A stretch of DNA of 64,000 bases, taken from contig UEIJ01000005.1 of assembly GCA_900470195.1 (NCBI GenBank), forward strand, positions 1 through 64,000, read 5' to 3'. Of the stretch, positions 1 through 9,850 are shown in pieces; the first letter of the stretch is position 1; each line of letters opens with the position of its first letter. Origin of the DNA: Hyphomicrobiales bacterium (lineage in GTDB: Bacteria; Pseudomonadota; Alphaproteobacteria; Rhizobiales; Rhizobiaceae). The position numbers and the translations under genes are program-made. The notes beneath the pieces are model-generated. The model was given only the letters and a program-made list of their open reading frames with translations. It had not been told where the DNA came from and did no database searches.

Positions 1-130
1 ATCTGTATATTGCTGTTATACATATTGATCGCATAAGATAGATTATGGAACTATCTGCATAATGTTGTCTTGGAAGCCGGTGCTATTGGTGCAGAGCCGA
101 ACTTGCTTCAAGCTCATGCCGTCCCGAATA

Positions 131-961
131 TCAGCGACGCTGCGCGATATAAAGATGTCCCGGAACTGGCGCTCCCTGTTCACTGCGCACGACAATATCT
201 TCGCAACGCACGCAATTCATTTCGTGTTTGTCGAGCATTGCACGCACATAGGATTGCGAATGTGCAAAACGCTGATAATCCCCGACCATGAAGGCCCGCC
301 CGGCAAGTCGCGTATCGTCCAGCGTCTCGCTGGAGAAACCGAAATGTCCACCCGGCGACAGATGCGCGGCAACGCCTGCGAAGAATTTGTCGAGTTCGCC
401 CATATAAGGCAGGACATCAGTTGCGACGATCAAATCCCAATGTGGTTCGTCAGTGGTTTCGAGAAATCGCACGGCTTCGCCGACAAAAAGCGCCTGATAA
501 TCGCCTTTCTCGTAAGCGACTTCGATCATGTTCTCGGAAATATCGACACCGGTCTTATGCCCCGCCATGTCATCAAGTGCGTCGGCGGACAGGCCGGTGC
601 CGCAGCCCAGATCAAGCATGCGTTCCGCGAAAAACTCATCATTCATGACAAGAAGCATTTCCCGCAATTGCAGCGGAACGTCATAACCGAGTTGATCAAC
701 AAGGATCGTATCGAACATTTCGGCGTGCTGGTCGAAAAGCGTCGACACATAGGCGTCAGGAGCTTTCAGCGGCACTGCACCGCGGCCCATGCTGGCAAGC
801 CGCACAGCGGCACCGCCATGGTCATCAGGATCAATCCGCAGCACATCTTCATAGGCCTTGGCAGCCGCGTCAAAATCGCCCGCTTTTTCAAGCGCCAGCG
901 CCCGATTATAGGCTTCTGCGAGCGCTTCCTGATCAAAAGCGCGGCTATTGTCCTCAGCCAT
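131..961 (-). CDS. TPR-containing class I SAM-dependent methyltransferase
   Basis: This 276-residue cytoplasmic protein probably transfers a methyl group from S-adenosylmethionine; the substrate cannot be told from sequence. Residues about 10-45 form a tetratricopeptide-like helix pair (ALALEKAGDFDAAAKAYEDVL). The Rossmann SAM-binding loop follows in the middle (MLDLGCGTGLSADAL), then the acidic loop (KTGVDISENM) and motif II (WDLIVATDVL). The ATG at 961 is preceded by a purine-rich AAAGGCAG. The gene ends close to the window edge and no operon partner is visible. The family assignment is firm; the role is unknown. Confidence 0.85.
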   Translation of the reverse strand: MAEDNSRAFDQEALAEAYNRALALEKAGDFDAAAKAYEDVLRIDPDDHGGAAVRLASMGRGAVPLKAPDAYVSTLFDQHAEMFDTILVDQLGYDVPLQLREMLLVMNDEFFAERMLDLGCGTGLSADALDDMAGHKTGVDISENMIEVAYEKGDYQALFVGEAVRFLETTDEPHWDLIVATDVLPYMGELDKFFAGVAAHLSPGGHFGFSSETLDDTRLAGRAFMVGDYQRFAHSQSYVRAMLDKHEMNCVRCEDIVVRSEQGAPVPGHLYIAQRR

Positions 962-1188
962 TGTATCTGCCTTTCAAGTGTTGCCCCTCTCCTACGCCGA
1001 TCCCCTCGCTCCCGCAAGCGCCGCGTATGATGGTTATTCAATCTAATGTTTAAGTAGAAATTGCTAATATTATAATTATTATTGTGAATAATCTAAGTAT
1101 TCAATTGAATGATGCGGGATCATTGATAGCGTATGGATGATCATTGAACGTTTAAAATTGTATATTCTGCAATTATAATGAGGGTGGG

Positions 1189-1989
1189 ATGCAAGGTACA
1201 ATTTTGAAGCTATTCTCTTTTTTGACGGCTATTGCGGCCGGTGTTACCTATGCGCATGCTGATGCCGATCAGGATCTGGCCAAAAAGCTTGCCAATCCTA
1301 TCTCCAGCCTTATCAGCGTTCCGTTCCAGAGCAATTATGATTGCTGTTTCGGCCCAAAGGATGCTTATCGGTACTCACTTAATATTCAGCCGGTTGTTCC
1401 CTTTTCCTTGAACGGAGATTGGAACCTCATCGTCCGCACGATTGTTCCCGTCGTGTACCAGCAGGCTCCGGCGGCTGGCTTCGACAATCGTTTCGGGCTG
1501 AGTGACACAGAACAGAGTTTCTTCTTTTCGCCTGCCCAATCTGTAGGCGGTTTGACCTGGGGCGTGGGCCCGGTGTTTCTGTGGCCGACAGCTACCAACA
1601 GCGAGCTGGGGACTGGAAAATGGGGCGCCGGCCCTACGGGCGTCGTTCTAAAGCAACATGGCGGCTGGACCTATGGCGCGTTGGCCAACCATATCTGGTC
1701 GTATGCCGGGCGCAGCGATAGGGATGCCGTCAGCCAGAGCTTTATGCAGCCGTTTCTCACCTACACGTTTCCCGATACCACAGCCCTGAATTTATCGTCG
1801 GAAACGTCTTATGACTGGACTTCAGGACAATGGACCGTTCCGATCAACGCTGGCATATCGAAGGTCTTCAAGTTTGGAGAACAGCGGGTCAGCATTGGCG
1901 TGGCGGGGCGATACTATGCCGAAGCACCATCAAGCGGCCCTAAATGGGGAGCTCGATTTGTGACTACATTCCTGTTCCCCGAAAAATAA
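1189..1989 (+). CDS. Exported outer-membrane beta-barrel-like protein
   Basis: The 266-residue product begins with a hydrophobic signal peptide (residues 1 to about 24, ending near YAHA-DA). The mature part has alternating polar and aromatic strands and a terminal Phe-rich strand (ARFVTTFLF) typical of outer-membrane barrels. It resembles the phenol-degradation MetA-like barrels that are often misnamed neuromedin U in databases. GAGGGTGGG precedes the ATG. The upstream 220 bases are strikingly AT-rich and should contain the promoter. The gene converges on the transporter gene downstream with 16 bases between stops. Substrate or ligand is unknown. Confidence 0.7.
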   Translation: MQGTILKLFSFLTAIAAGVTYAHADADQDLAKKLANPISSLISVPFQSNYDCCFGPKDAYRYSLNIQPVVPFSLNGDWNLIVRTIVPVVYQQAPAAGFDNRFGLSDTEQSFFFSPAQSVGGLTWGVGPVFLWPTATNSELGTGKWGAGPTGVVLKQHGGWTYGALANHIWSYAGRSDRDAVSQSFMQPFLTYTFPDTTALNLSSETSYDWTSGQWTVPINAGISKVFKFGEQRVSIGVAGRYYAEAPSSGPKWGARFVTTFLFPEK

Positions 1990-2005
1990 GGCCCCCCCTG
2001 GAAAC

Positions 2006-2995
2006 CTACTCGGCGGCGGCGGTCACGCGCTCGTCATGGCCCTTACGATCGCCGAGCTTTCGCGCAATCACGGCACAAGCCATAAGCTGGATCTGATGGA
2101 AGAGCATCAGAGGCAAAACGATGCTGCCGACATTTGCGCCAGCGAAAATTGCGCTTGCCATTGGAGCCCCACTGGCAAGGCTCTTCTTTGAACCGCAGAA
2201 CATGATCGTGATGCGATCCGGGCGGTTGAAGCCCAGCCATTTGCTGCCGTACCAAGTTGCAAGCAGTACAGCGACCAGCAGGACGATATTGACGCCGACC
2301 ATCATGCCGAGATCGGCCCAGGAAACGGTACGCCAAAGACCTTCAACCACAGCCTCGCTGAAAGCCAGATAGACCACCATCAGGATCGAGCCGCGATCAA
2401 CGAAACCGAGCGCCTTGCTGTGGCGGCGCATGAAACTGCCGATCCAAGGCTGTAGAATTTGCCCGAGCACGAATGGCGCGAGCAGCTGCAACAGAATGGA
2501 TTCGAGCGCGTCGACCGATATTCCGCCGCCGCCTTTGACCGCGAACAGCAGGCCGACCAGCAACGGGGTAAGAAACATGCCGAAAATGTTCGATGCTGAC
2601 GCCGATACGATCGCAGCCGAAACATTGCCGCCCGCAATTGAGGTAAAGGCGATGGACGACTGGACCGTCGACGGCAGAATGCAAAGAAAGAGGATGCCTG
2701 TGTAAAAGGCTGATTGCGACAATCCCGGAATGCTCCAGCCCGCCGCTAGCCCAAGGATAGGGAACAGGACGAACGTGGAGGAAAGCACGGCCAGATGCAG
2801 TCTCCAGTGCGTTATGCCTGCAATCACAGCCTCACGTGAGAGCCGGGCACCATGCAGAAAGAACAGTAGCCCCACCGCGAGTTTCGTCGCGAGTGCAAAC
2901 CATTCCGCAAATTCACCATGCACGGGAAGGACGGACGCAAGCAGAATAGTCACGATCAGCATGCTGGTGAATTTGTCAGGCAGGAAACGCTTCAT
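2006..2995 (-). CDS. Bile acid:sodium symporter family (BASS/YfeH-like) transporter
   Basis: This integral inner-membrane protein of about 329 residues has roughly nine hydrophobic helices and belongs to the SBF-like branch of the BASS family. It carries the conserved stretch LCILPSTVQSSIAFTSIAGG and, near the C-terminus, the helix with FCGSKKSLASGAP. BASS proteins move organic anions or small metabolites, usually driven by sodium; the substrate here is unknown. ATG at 2995 begins MKRFLPDKF. In-frame ATG (3016) and TTG (3040) lie upstream without a convincing ribosome-binding site, so the start is uncertain. Confidence 0.82.
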   Translation of the reverse strand: MKRFLPDKFTSMLIVTILLASVLPVHGEFAEWFALATKLAVGLLFFLHGARLSREAVIAGITHWRLHLAVLSSTFVLFPILGLAAGWSIPGLSQSAFYTGILFLCILPSTVQSSIAFTSIAGGNVSAAIVSASASNIFGMFLTPLLVGLLFAVKGGGGISVDALESILLQLLAPFVLGQILQPWIGSFMRRHSKALGFVDRGSILMVVYLAFSEAVVEGLWRTVSWADLGMMVGVNIVLLVAVLLATWYGSKWLGFNRPDRITIMFCGSKKSLASGAPMASAIFAGANVGSIVLPLMLFHQIQLMACAVIARKLGDRKGHDERVTAAAE

Positions 2996-3154
2996 ATCGT
3001 CCAATCTTGCGGACATCGCGGAACGCGATGCCCTTTTCAATCGTAAGGCTGTTCAGTTTATCTGGTTCATAAACCTATCAAGAGGAGTTTCAATCTTCCC
3101 TGAGGGGAAAAGGCTCACACTTTTGGGATGCGGCCAGAAGGTGGAAGCGTTGGT

Positions 3155-4162
3155 TCATTCATAGCCGTTGGGGTTCTTCGATTGCCAGTGCCACATATCC
3201 TGGCACATTTCGCGCAGGTTCTTTTCTGCCGACCAGCCAAGAAAGTCGCGGGCAAAGGTCGGGTCGGCATAGCATTCTGCCACATCCCCCGGACGCCGGG
3301 GCGCAATCTCGTATTTGATCTCGCGGTTTGAAACATGCTCGAAAGCCTTGACCACATCGAGAACGCTGTAGCCCTGCCCTGTTCCGAGATTGACGGAGAA
3401 GCATTGCGGCTCATCAAGCTTCTTGAGGGCCTTCAGGTGACCCGCAGCCAGATCGACCACGTGGATATAGTCGCGAACGCCGGTGCCATCCGGCGTCGGA
3501 TAGTCATTGCCCCAGACATTCAGTTTTTCGCGACGACCAGTCGCGACCTGCGCGATGATCGGCATCAGGTTGTTCGGAATGCCCTTCGGGTCTTCGCCGA
3601 TCAGGCCGCTTTCGTGTGCGCCGACCGGGTTGAAATAGCGCAGGATGGCGATCTTCCAGCTATTGTCGCCGTTATAAATATCGCGAAGCATGTCTTCGAT
3701 GACAAGCTTGGTGCGACCGTAGGGATTCGTCGCCGTCAGCGGTTGGTCTTCGGTGATCGGTAGTTTCTGCGGATCGCCGTAGACTGTGGCCGACGAACTG
3801 AAAACCAGCGTTTTGATGCCCGTGGCCTCCATAGCTTGCAACAGTCGGAGTGTCCCGACCACGTTGCAATCATAATAGAGCATTGGCTTTTCGCTCGATT
3901 CCCCCACAGCCTTCAGACCGGCGAAGTGAATGACCGCGGTGCATTTGTGATGCCGGATCACCTGTTCCAGAAAGGCGCGATCACGAATATCACCTGCTTC
4001 GCGGCGCGGCGTGCGCCCTGTAATCTGTTCGATGCGATGCAGGGCTTCCGGGTGGCTGTTATCAAAATTGTCGACCACAACGACATCGTGGCCTGCCTCG
4101 ATGAGCTGAACGCAGGTGTGCGAACCGATATAGCCGGCACCGCCAGTCACAAGAATTGTCAT
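3155..4162 (-). CDS. galE: UDP-glucose 4-epimerase
   Basis: GalE interconverts UDP-glucose and UDP-galactose in the cytoplasm and supplies galactose for surface polysaccharides. The 335-residue protein is full length. The NAD-binding motif GGAGYIGSH is at residues 7-15, the catalytic Ser-Tyr-Lys set appears as SSSATVYG and the YGRTK motif, and the substrate-binding RYFNPVGAH segment follows. The gene is divergent from mazG with a 139-base shared upstream region. Family members with the same fold include other sugar epimerases, but the close match to GalE signatures makes this call strong. Confidence 0.95.
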   Translation of the reverse strand: MTILVTGGAGYIGSHTCVQLIEAGHDVVVVDNFDNSHPEALHRIEQITGRTPRREAGDIRDRAFLEQVIRHHKCTAVIHFAGLKAVGESSEKPMLYYDCNVVGTLRLLQAMEATGIKTLVFSSSATVYGDPQKLPITEDQPLTATNPYGRTKLVIEDMLRDIYNGDNSWKIAILRYFNPVGAHESGLIGEDPKGIPNNLMPIIAQVATGRREKLNVWGNDYPTPDGTGVRDYIHVVDLAAGHLKALKKLDEPQCFSVNLGTGQGYSVLDVVKAFEHVSNREIKYEIAPRRPGDVAECYADPTFARDFLGWSAEKNLREMCQDMWHWQSKNPNGYE

Positions 4163-4301
4163 CGTTTATGTATCCGCTTGTTGAACATACCGCCCCGATG
4201 TGCGATCCCCGGCTGACTATGCAAAATCGGTAACAGACTTCAAGCCATCCCGTACGATTCTCTTGAATGGTTGCAGTAGATCAGCCAAGTTTGACGGAGC
4301 G

Positions 4302-5129
4302 ATGATGAAACCATCCCGCAATATCGATCGTCTTCTGGAAATCATGGCAGCGCTTCGCGACCCGGAGACCGGCTGTCCGTGGGATGTGGAACAGAATTTC
4401 CAGTCAATTGTGCCCTATACGCTTGAGGAAACATATGAAGTCCTCGACGCCATAGAGCGTAACGATATGGACGATCTGCGCGAGGAGCTTGGCGATCTGC
4501 TGTTACAGGTGGTGTTCCATTCCCGGATGGCCGAAGAACAGGGCAGCTTTGCATTCGGCGATGTCGTCGAAGCCATCACGCATAAAATGATCAGGCGGCA
4601 TCCGCATGTTTTTGGCGACGAGGAAGCCAGAAGCGCGGGCATGGCCAAGGGCTCGTGGAATCGCATCAAGGCCGAAGAAAAAGCCGAACGCGCCGAACGG
4701 CGGGCAAAACTCGGGCTCGAAACGACCGAGAAGGACGGTTTTCTGGATGATATTCCACAAGCCTTCCCTGCCCTGCTCCGCGCGCTGAAACTTCAGCAGA
4801 AAGCCGCGAAAGTCGGCTTCGACTGGTCTGAGGCTGCACCGATTCTCGACAAGATCGCCGAAGAAACCGCAGAGCTCAAGGAAGCAATGGCGACACAGGA
4901 ACGCGAAAATATCGAAGAGGAATATGGCGACCTGCTGTTTGCCATGGTCAATCTGGGCCGGCACCTTGAAATCGATGCAGAAACCGCGCTCGTCGCCGCC
5001 AATGAAAAATTCAAGCGACGGTTCCATTTCATCGAAAAGACGCTTGGTGAGGCCGGCAGCAACCTCAACGCTGCGTCCCTTGATGAGATGGAAGCAATCT
5101 GGGTTGAAGCCAAGAAAAAGGGCCTCTAA
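4302..5129 (+). CDS. mazG: Nucleoside triphosphate pyrophosphohydrolase MazG
   Basis: MazG hydrolyses (d)NTPs to the monophosphate and pyrophosphate, acting in nucleotide-pool cleaning and the stringent response. The 275-residue protein has the two tandem MazG domains of the classic family. The N-terminal one has CPWDVEQNFQS and the metal-binding EELGDLLLQVVFH; the C-terminal one has EEYGDLLFAMVNLGRH. The frame stays open upstream to 4200, but the ATG at 4302 follows a GGAG and begins the conserved sequence. Divergent from galE. Confidence 0.93.
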   Translation: MMKPSRNIDRLLEIMAALRDPETGCPWDVEQNFQSIVPYTLEETYEVLDAIERNDMDDLREELGDLLLQVVFHSRMAEEQGSFAFGDVVEAITHKMIRRHPHVFGDEEARSAGMAKGSWNRIKAEEKAERAERRAKLGLETTEKDGFLDDIPQAFPALLRALKLQQKAAKVGFDWSEAAPILDKIAEETAELKEAMATQERENIEEEYGDLLFAMVNLGRHLEIDAETALVAANEKFKRRFHFIEKTLGEAGSNLNAASLDEMEAIWVEAKKKGL

Positions 5130-5140
5130 CTGTTTGTTTT

Positions 5141-5191
5141 AAGCATTTTTTCCGAACGCAAAACCGTTTCACACTTTTGCTGGAAATGCTT
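5141..5191. repeat. Palindromic intergenic repeat, copy A
   Basis: The element has outer arms AAGCATTT (5141-5148) and AAATGCTT (5184-5191) and inner arms GCAAAA (5158-5163) and TTTTGC (5175-5180), so it can fold into a long hairpin. It lies between the converging mazG and flavin-reductase genes. Its layout matches the element at 13497-13539. Confidence 0.75.
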
Positions 5192-5202
5192 TCTCAGGCC
5201 CT

Positions 5203-5814
5203 CTATTTCGCATCTTCCCATTTTGGGCGGAACATCTGATAGACGCTGTCCGTTGTCGCAAAATCCATATAACCAAGCCTGCTGACAGGCCGGGCTTTCG
5301 CAATATCGACGAGACCGTCAGTCAGAACCTGCTCGTCAATATGGACACCGACGACTTCACCAATCACCATGTAATTGTCGGTCGCCCTGCCCTCTTTGTC
5401 CTGCAATCTCTTGATTTCCACCGCGACGCACTCAAGCGCGGCGTAGGCTTCCTTGACAAGCGGCGCCGCGATAAGCCTGCTAGCAGCCCGGGTGAGACCG
5501 GCATATTCAAACTCGCTGACGCCGCGAGGCGCATTGACAGATGAAGCGTTCATCTGCGTTCGCAAATGATCGCTCACCAGATTTGCGGTGAACTCGCCCG
5601 TTTGCTCGATGAAAGAAACGCTGTCCTTCGCGCCGTTCGACGAAAACATGACCATCGGCGGCGTGTCGCAGATTGCATTGAAGAAGGAATAGGGCGCGAG
5701 ATTGACCGATCCCTCCTTCGATTGCGTCCCTATCCAGCCGATTGGGCGTGGGGCCACGATTGCCTTGAACGGATTATGGGGCAGCGGGTGCCCTTCTCTC
5801 GGTTCATAAAACAT
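5203..5814 (-). CDS. Flavin reductase-like FMN-binding split-barrel protein
   Basis: The 203-residue protein belongs to the flavoredoxin / flavin reductase-like family that binds FMN and reduces flavin or a partner. Diagnostic features are the N-terminal substrate/FMN-binding segment IVAPRPIGWIGT (residues about 20-31), NLAPYSFFNAI, and the FTANLVSDHL segment. The length is normal for the family. It is encoded 40 bases after a nitroreductase-like gene on the same strand, so the two flavoproteins probably form an operon. The physiological electron acceptor cannot be inferred. Confidence 0.85.
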   Translation of the reverse strand: MFYEPREGHPLPHNPFKAIVAPRPIGWIGTQSKEGSVNLAPYSFFNAICDTPPMVMFSSNGAKDSVSFIEQTGEFTANLVSDHLRTQMNASSVNAPRGVSEFEYAGLTRAASRLIAAPLVKEAYAALECVAVEIKRLQDKEGRATDNYMVIGEVVGVHIDEQVLTDGLVDIAKARPVSRLGYMDFATTDSVYQMFRPKWEDAK

Positions 5815-5854
5815 ATGTCTGTCCGTTGATTAGCAAAGCTTATTGAAGCAGGTT

Positions 5855-6442
5855 CTAAGCTTGCGCCCAAGGGCCGCAATAGTCGCTCACGATCTTATCC
5901 ATATCGGCTCTCGGGCGTTCCGGCATCTTGTTTGCGGCCGTTCCGATATGGACGAACCCTGCAACACGTTCATTGGGGGCCAGCCCCAGAAAAGCACGGG
6001 CGGGCGCATCGTCCGCATACCAGTTGGTAATCCAGTTGGTAGCGTAACCGAGCGCGTTGGCCGCCGTGCAAAGGTTCATAGCCACGGCCCCGGCGGACAG
6101 GAATTGTTCCCATTCCGGAATGCGTTCGTGGGCAACAGGCGACGATACGACGCCGACGACGAGCGGTGCGCGGGAAAAACGCGTCAGTTCTTTCTCCTTC
6201 CGCCCTTCCGGCAGCGGGCCTTCGATTTCTTCGGCACGTGTGGCCAGGTATTCGCCAACCTTGACGCGTGCATCGCCGCGATAGAGAATGAAACGCCACG
6301 GTGTCAGGCGTCCGTGGTCAGGCACGCGCGCGGCGACTTTCAACAGCGCTGCAAGTTCCTCGCCCTCGGGTGCCGGTTCGGAAATAGCCGAAATGGGGGT
6401 GGAACTGCGCTGCGCCAGAAAATCGAACACCGGGTGGGCCAC
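5855..6442 (-). CDS. Nitroreductase family protein (FMN-dependent)
   Basis: Nitroreductase-fold proteins use FMN and NAD(P)H to reduce nitroaromatics, quinones or related compounds. This product of 195 residues shows the short YdjA-like form: RRSSTP-type N-terminus (QRSSTPISA), the VPDHGRLTPWRFILY segment, and the C-terminal GFVHIGT. The most likely start is GTG at 6442 (VAHPVFDFLAQ), which has GAGG six bases upstream; the frame is open further up but that part is not conserved-looking. It sits upstream of and in line with the flavin-reductase gene. Confidence 0.85.
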   Translation of the reverse strand: MAHPVFDFLAQRSSTPISAISEPAPEGEELAALLKVAARVPDHGRLTPWRFILYRGDARVKVGEYLATRAEEIEGPLPEGRKEKELTRFSRAPLVVGVVSSPVAHERIPEWEQFLSAGAVAMNLCTAANALGYATNWITNWYADDAPARAFLGLAPNERVAGFVHIGTAANKMPERPRADMDKIVSDYCGPWAQA

Positions 6443-6629
6443 GGATAACCTCGTTGCTAAAATGCTGCTTATATTGCTCCACTTATTGGGGCTGCCTCTT
6501 CTCGCCCGTCGCATCCCAACTGTAAAGTCAAAATTCAGGGATGGAACAATTGCGGGAATTTGGAAAAATGCGGGCGCTGAAAGCGATTTGGCCTTGAATT
6601 CGCCACCCGCATGGGCTCAAAAATACAGC

Positions 6630-7667
6630 ATGTGGGATCGTTTGAAGCTGTATAATCATAAGAGAAAAATTGTTCTGTGCGGTGGGCCACTGTTTGCTGT
6701 GACCATGCTTGCCCTCGGTGTGATGCCGTCGACAGCTCAGGGCCTTGATCCTCAACCGAACTCTTCCCTGTTGGAGAGCAACACGACCCGCCTGCCGGAC
6801 TTGCCACAGCCTGCACTCAATCTGCCGACGCTGAACAATTACGCTTCTCCCTCAAGCCCGGAGAACAATCCGCTGATCCAGACGCGTGAACTGGATCTCA
6901 AGGCACGATTGAGCGAAGGTGGCGGAGACATTCCCGCAGGACTTGTATGGCGCGTATTCAGGCCCGATGTCGGGCCTGACGGGCAACTGCCGCTTATCGC
7001 GAGCGCACAGGGCGGCGGTGCAGTTTTCAATCTGCCAGAAGGCAGTTATCTGGTGCATGTCGCCTATGGGCGCGCGGGTGCCACGAAGCGGATCACCATC
7101 GGAAATGCGACACGCCATGAAGTGATGATGCTGGATGCAGGTGGGATGAAGCTCAGCGCGATTCTGCCGGATGGCGGCAAGATCAATGATGACCTCCTGC
7201 GCTTCTCTATCTATGCCGACGAGGACAATAACGACCGTTCGCTGATCGTCCCCGACGTCAAGCCGAACACGATCATTCGCCTTAACAGCGGCACCTATCA
7301 TGTTGTTTCCAACTACGGTTCGGCAAACGCCATCATCCGTGCGGATATTCGCGTGGAAGCCGGCAAGCTCACTGAAGCGACCGTTCAGCACCGCGCTGCG
7401 GAAGTGACGTTGAAACTCGTGCGCGAGCGTGGCGGTGAGGCACTCGCCGATACGTCCTGGTCTATCCTGAACGCTTCCGGCGACGTGGTGCGCGAAAGCG
7501 CTGGCGCCTACTCATCAATGGTTCTTATCGAAGGCGACTACGTTGCAGTCGCCAAGAACAAGGACCGCATCTATCAGCGGGATTTCAAGGTTTCATCCGG
7601 CCAGAAGGAAGAAGTCGAGGTCGTCGCCAACGGCGAATCCGAACCAGCTGAAGACAGTATGGATTAA
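6630..7667 (+). CDS. Exported protein of unknown function with repeated beta-sandwich-like segments
   Basis: I do not recognise a named family. The 345-residue product starts with a basic stretch and a hydrophobic segment (residues about 12-34, ending STAQG), which looks like a signal peptide. After a Pro/Asn-rich linker it has three similar segments of roughly 85 residues. Each runs from a Lys/Arg-Leu strand through an LP-G or DG-type turn to a PxGxYxV/H-like strand (LPEGSYLVHVAYG, LNSGTYHVVSNYG, IEGDYVAVAKN). The C-terminus is acidic. The start at 6630 was chosen because the upstream frame has no signal peptide. It is an isolated gene that converges on thrS. Confidence 0.6.
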   Translation: MWDRLKLYNHKRKIVLCGGPLFAVTMLALGVMPSTAQGLDPQPNSSLLESNTTRLPDLPQPALNLPTLNNYASPSSPENNPLIQTRELDLKARLSEGGGDIPAGLVWRVFRPDVGPDGQLPLIASAQGGGAVFNLPEGSYLVHVAYGRAGATKRITIGNATRHEVMMLDAGGMKLSAILPDGGKINDDLLRFSIYADEDNNDRSLIVPDVKPNTIIRLNSGTYHVVSNYGSANAIIRADIRVEAGKLTEATVQHRAAEVTLKLVRERGGEALADTSWSILNASGDVVRESAGAYSSMVLIEGDYVAVAKNKDRIYQRDFKVSSGQKEEVEVVANGESEPAEDSMD

Positions 7668-7690
7668 GCGCTCGACTTGCATGAAAGCAG

Positions 7691-7715
7691 AAGGGCCGCG
7701 CAGTGCGCGGCCCTT
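7691..7715 (+). terminator. Rho-independent terminator
   Basis: A 10-bp perfect stem (AAGGGCCGCG / CGCGGCCCTT) with a 5-base loop is followed by CCTTTAT. It lies between the converging exported-protein gene and thrS and can serve the plus-strand transcript. Confidence 0.8.
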
Positions 7716-7721
7716 CCTTTA

Positions 7722-9698
7722 TCAAGCACCATTCTTGAGACGCAGCAGGTCAGGCGGGGTCGCCTCTTCAACCAGCCGCGCAATGGCTTCATCCAGCGTC
7801 ATCGATTCCTGATCCCGCGAACCGAGACGGCGCATGTTCACGGTCTTTTCTTCCGCTTCGCGCTTGCCGCAAACGAGGATGACCGGAACCTTCTGAAGCG
7901 AATGTTCGCGGACCTTGTAGTTGATCTTCTCGTTGCGCAGATCCGTGGTTACCTGCAGACCTGCCGCCTTCAGCTTGGCTGCCGCCTCGGCAGCGTACTC
8001 GTCGGCGTCGGAGGTGATCGTCGCGACCACGACCTGCACCGGCGCGAACCACAGCGGCATGTGGCCGGCGAAGTTCTCGATCAGGATGCCGAGGAAACGT
8101 TCCATGGAGCCGCAAATGGCGCGATGGATCATGACTGGCTGGCGCTTTTCCGAATCCTTGTCGATATAGAAAGCGCCAAAGCGTTCCGGCAGGTTGAAGT
8201 CAACCTGGGTGGTGCCGCACTGCCATTCACGGCCGATAGCGTCCCGCAGCGTATATTCAAACTTCGGACCGTAGAAAGCGCCCTCGCCCGGCAGAATGCC
8301 GGTCTTGATGTTGTTGGACTGCTGCTGAATCTTTTCCAGAACACCCATCATCACACTTTCGGCGCGATCCCAGAGTTCATCCGAACCGACGCGCTTTTCA
8401 GGACGGGTCGAGAGCTTGATGGTGATCTCTTCAAAACCGAAATCCTTGTAGACCGACAGGATGAGATCGTTGATCCGCAGGCACTCCGCCGCCATCTGTT
8501 CTTCCGTGCAGAAGATGTGCGCGTCGTCCTGCGTGAAACCGCGTACGCGCATCAGGCCATGCAAGGCGCCCGAGGGTTCGTAGCGATGCACATTGCCAAA
8601 TTCCGCAAGCTTGATCGGCAGGTCGCGATAGGACTTCAGGCCGTGCTTGAAGATCATCACATGGCCGGGGCAGTTCATCGGCTTTAGCGCAAACACGCGG
8701 TCATCGTCGGTTTCTTCACCGGCGACAGTCACCTTGAACATGTTGTCGCGATACCAGCCCCAGTGTCCCGAAGTTTCCCAGAGCGACTTGTCCAGCACCT
8801 GCGGCGCGTTCACTTCCTGATAGCCGTGGCTGTCGAGGCGGCGACGCATATAGCTCACCAGATTCTGGAACATCTTCCAGCCCTTGGCGTGCCAGAATAC
8901 GACGCCCGGCCCTTCTTCCTGGAAATGGAACAAGTCCATTTCACGGCCAAGGCGGCGGTGATCGCGCTTTTCGGCTTCTTCAAGCATATGGAGATAGGCC
9001 TGAAGATCGTTATCGTTCGCAAAGGCGGTGCCGTAGATACGGGTCAGCATTGGGTTGTTGGCATCGCCGCGCCAGTAGGCCCCGGCAACCTTCATCAGCT
9101 TGAACGAATTGCCGATCTGGCCTGTGGACGCCATATGCGGGCCGCGGCAGAGATCGAACCAGTCGCCCTGATAATAAATCTTGAGGTCCTGCCCGGCAGG
9201 AATGGCATCCACCAACTCGACCTTGTAGCTCTCGCCCTTATCGGCGAAAACCTGCTTGGCCTTTTCCCGCGACCAGATTTCCTTGGTGAAAGGCTTGTTG
9301 CGCTGAATGATCTCGCGCATCTTCTTTTCGATCACCGGCAGATCATCCGGGGTGAATGGTTCATTTCGGGCAAAATCGTAATAGAAGCCGTTTTCAATCA
9401 CCGGGCCGATCGTGACCTGCGTGCCGGGGAAAAGCTCCTGCACGGCTTCCGCAAGCACGTGCGCCGTATCGTGACGAATCAGTTCGAGCGCGCGCGGATC
9501 TTCACGGGTCAAAATCTCCACCTTGCCGGAAGCGCCCAGCGGATCGGAAAGATCGCGCACGGTGCCATCGACGGCATAGGCAACAGCTTTTTTGGCGAGT
9601 GATTTGGAAATCGATTCCGCAAGGCCTGCGCCGGTCATCGACGCATCGTATTCGCGCACAGAGCCATCGGGAAATTGCATGGAAACAGTATTCGACAT
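7722..9698 (-). CDS. thrS: Threonyl-tRNA synthetase
   Basis: ThrS charges tRNA-Thr in the cytoplasm. The 658-residue product has the full bacterial architecture. A TGS domain lies at the N-terminus, followed by the editing domain with [11 protein letters not shown]. The class II catalytic core has the zinc ligands within [13 protein letters not shown] and motif 2 [22 protein letters not shown]; the anticodon-binding domain is at the C-terminus. The ATG at 9698 (MSNTVSMQF) fits family length. Upstream in-frame Met codons at 9746 and 9707 add only non-conserved residues. Confidence 0.97.
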   Translation of the reverse strand: MSNTVSMQFPDGSVREYDASMTGAGLAESISKSLAKKAVAYAVDGTVRDLSDPLGASGKVEILTREDPRALELIRHDTAHVLAEAVQELFPGTQVTIGPVIENGFYYDFARNEPFTPDDLPVIEKKMREIIQRNKPFTKEIWSREKAKQVFADKGESYKVELVDAIPAGQDLKIYYQGDWFDLCRGPHMASTGQIGNSFKLMKVAGAYWRGDANNPMLTRIYGTAFANDNDLQAYLHMLEEAEKRDHRRLGREMDLFHFQEEGPGVVFWHAKGWKMFQNLVSYMRRRLDSHGYQEVNAPQVLDKSLWETSGHWGWYRDNMFKVTVAGEETDDDRVFALKPMNCPGHVMIFKHGLKSYRDLPIKLAEFGNVHRYEPSGALHGLMRVRGFTQDDAHIFCTEEQMAAECLRINDLILSVYKDFGFEEITIKLSTRPEKRVGSDELWDRAESVMMGVLEKIQQQSNNIKTGILPGEGAFYGPKFEYTLRDAIGREWQCGTTQVDFNLPERFGAFYIDKDSEKRQPVMIHRAICGSMERFLGILIENFAGHMPLWFAPVQVVVATITSDADEYAAEAAAKLKAAGLQVTTDLRNEKINYKVREHSLQKVPVILVCGKREAEEKTVNMRRLGSRDQESMTLDEAIARLVEEATPPDLLRLKNGA

Positions 9699-9794
9699 TC
9701 TAATCATCCTTATCCAGTCCCGCCAACGATTGCGGGTGGGGTTCATGCGTATGAAATGAAGGTTGGTTTCTAGTCTTTTTCGCTCAGCCAGTAA

Positions 9795-9826
9795 AGCGCG
9801 ACACGCTGACAGCGTCAGGTCGCGCT
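9795..9826 (-). terminator. Possible terminator after the carboxypeptidase gene
   Basis: Outer arms AGCGCGAC (9795-9802) and GTCGCGCT (9819-9826) enclose a smaller GC-rich fold. It lies just downstream of the carboxypeptidase stop on the minus strand but has only a weak T-run, so its role as a terminator is uncertain. Confidence 0.35.
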
Positions 9827-9850
9827 TGTCGAACTAAAAAAAGAATAAGA

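Noticed and set aside
62-1030. A 322-residue frame opposite the methyltransferase gene
   Set aside because: The minus-strand frame has SAM-binding motifs and a good start; the plus frame has no recognisable domain.
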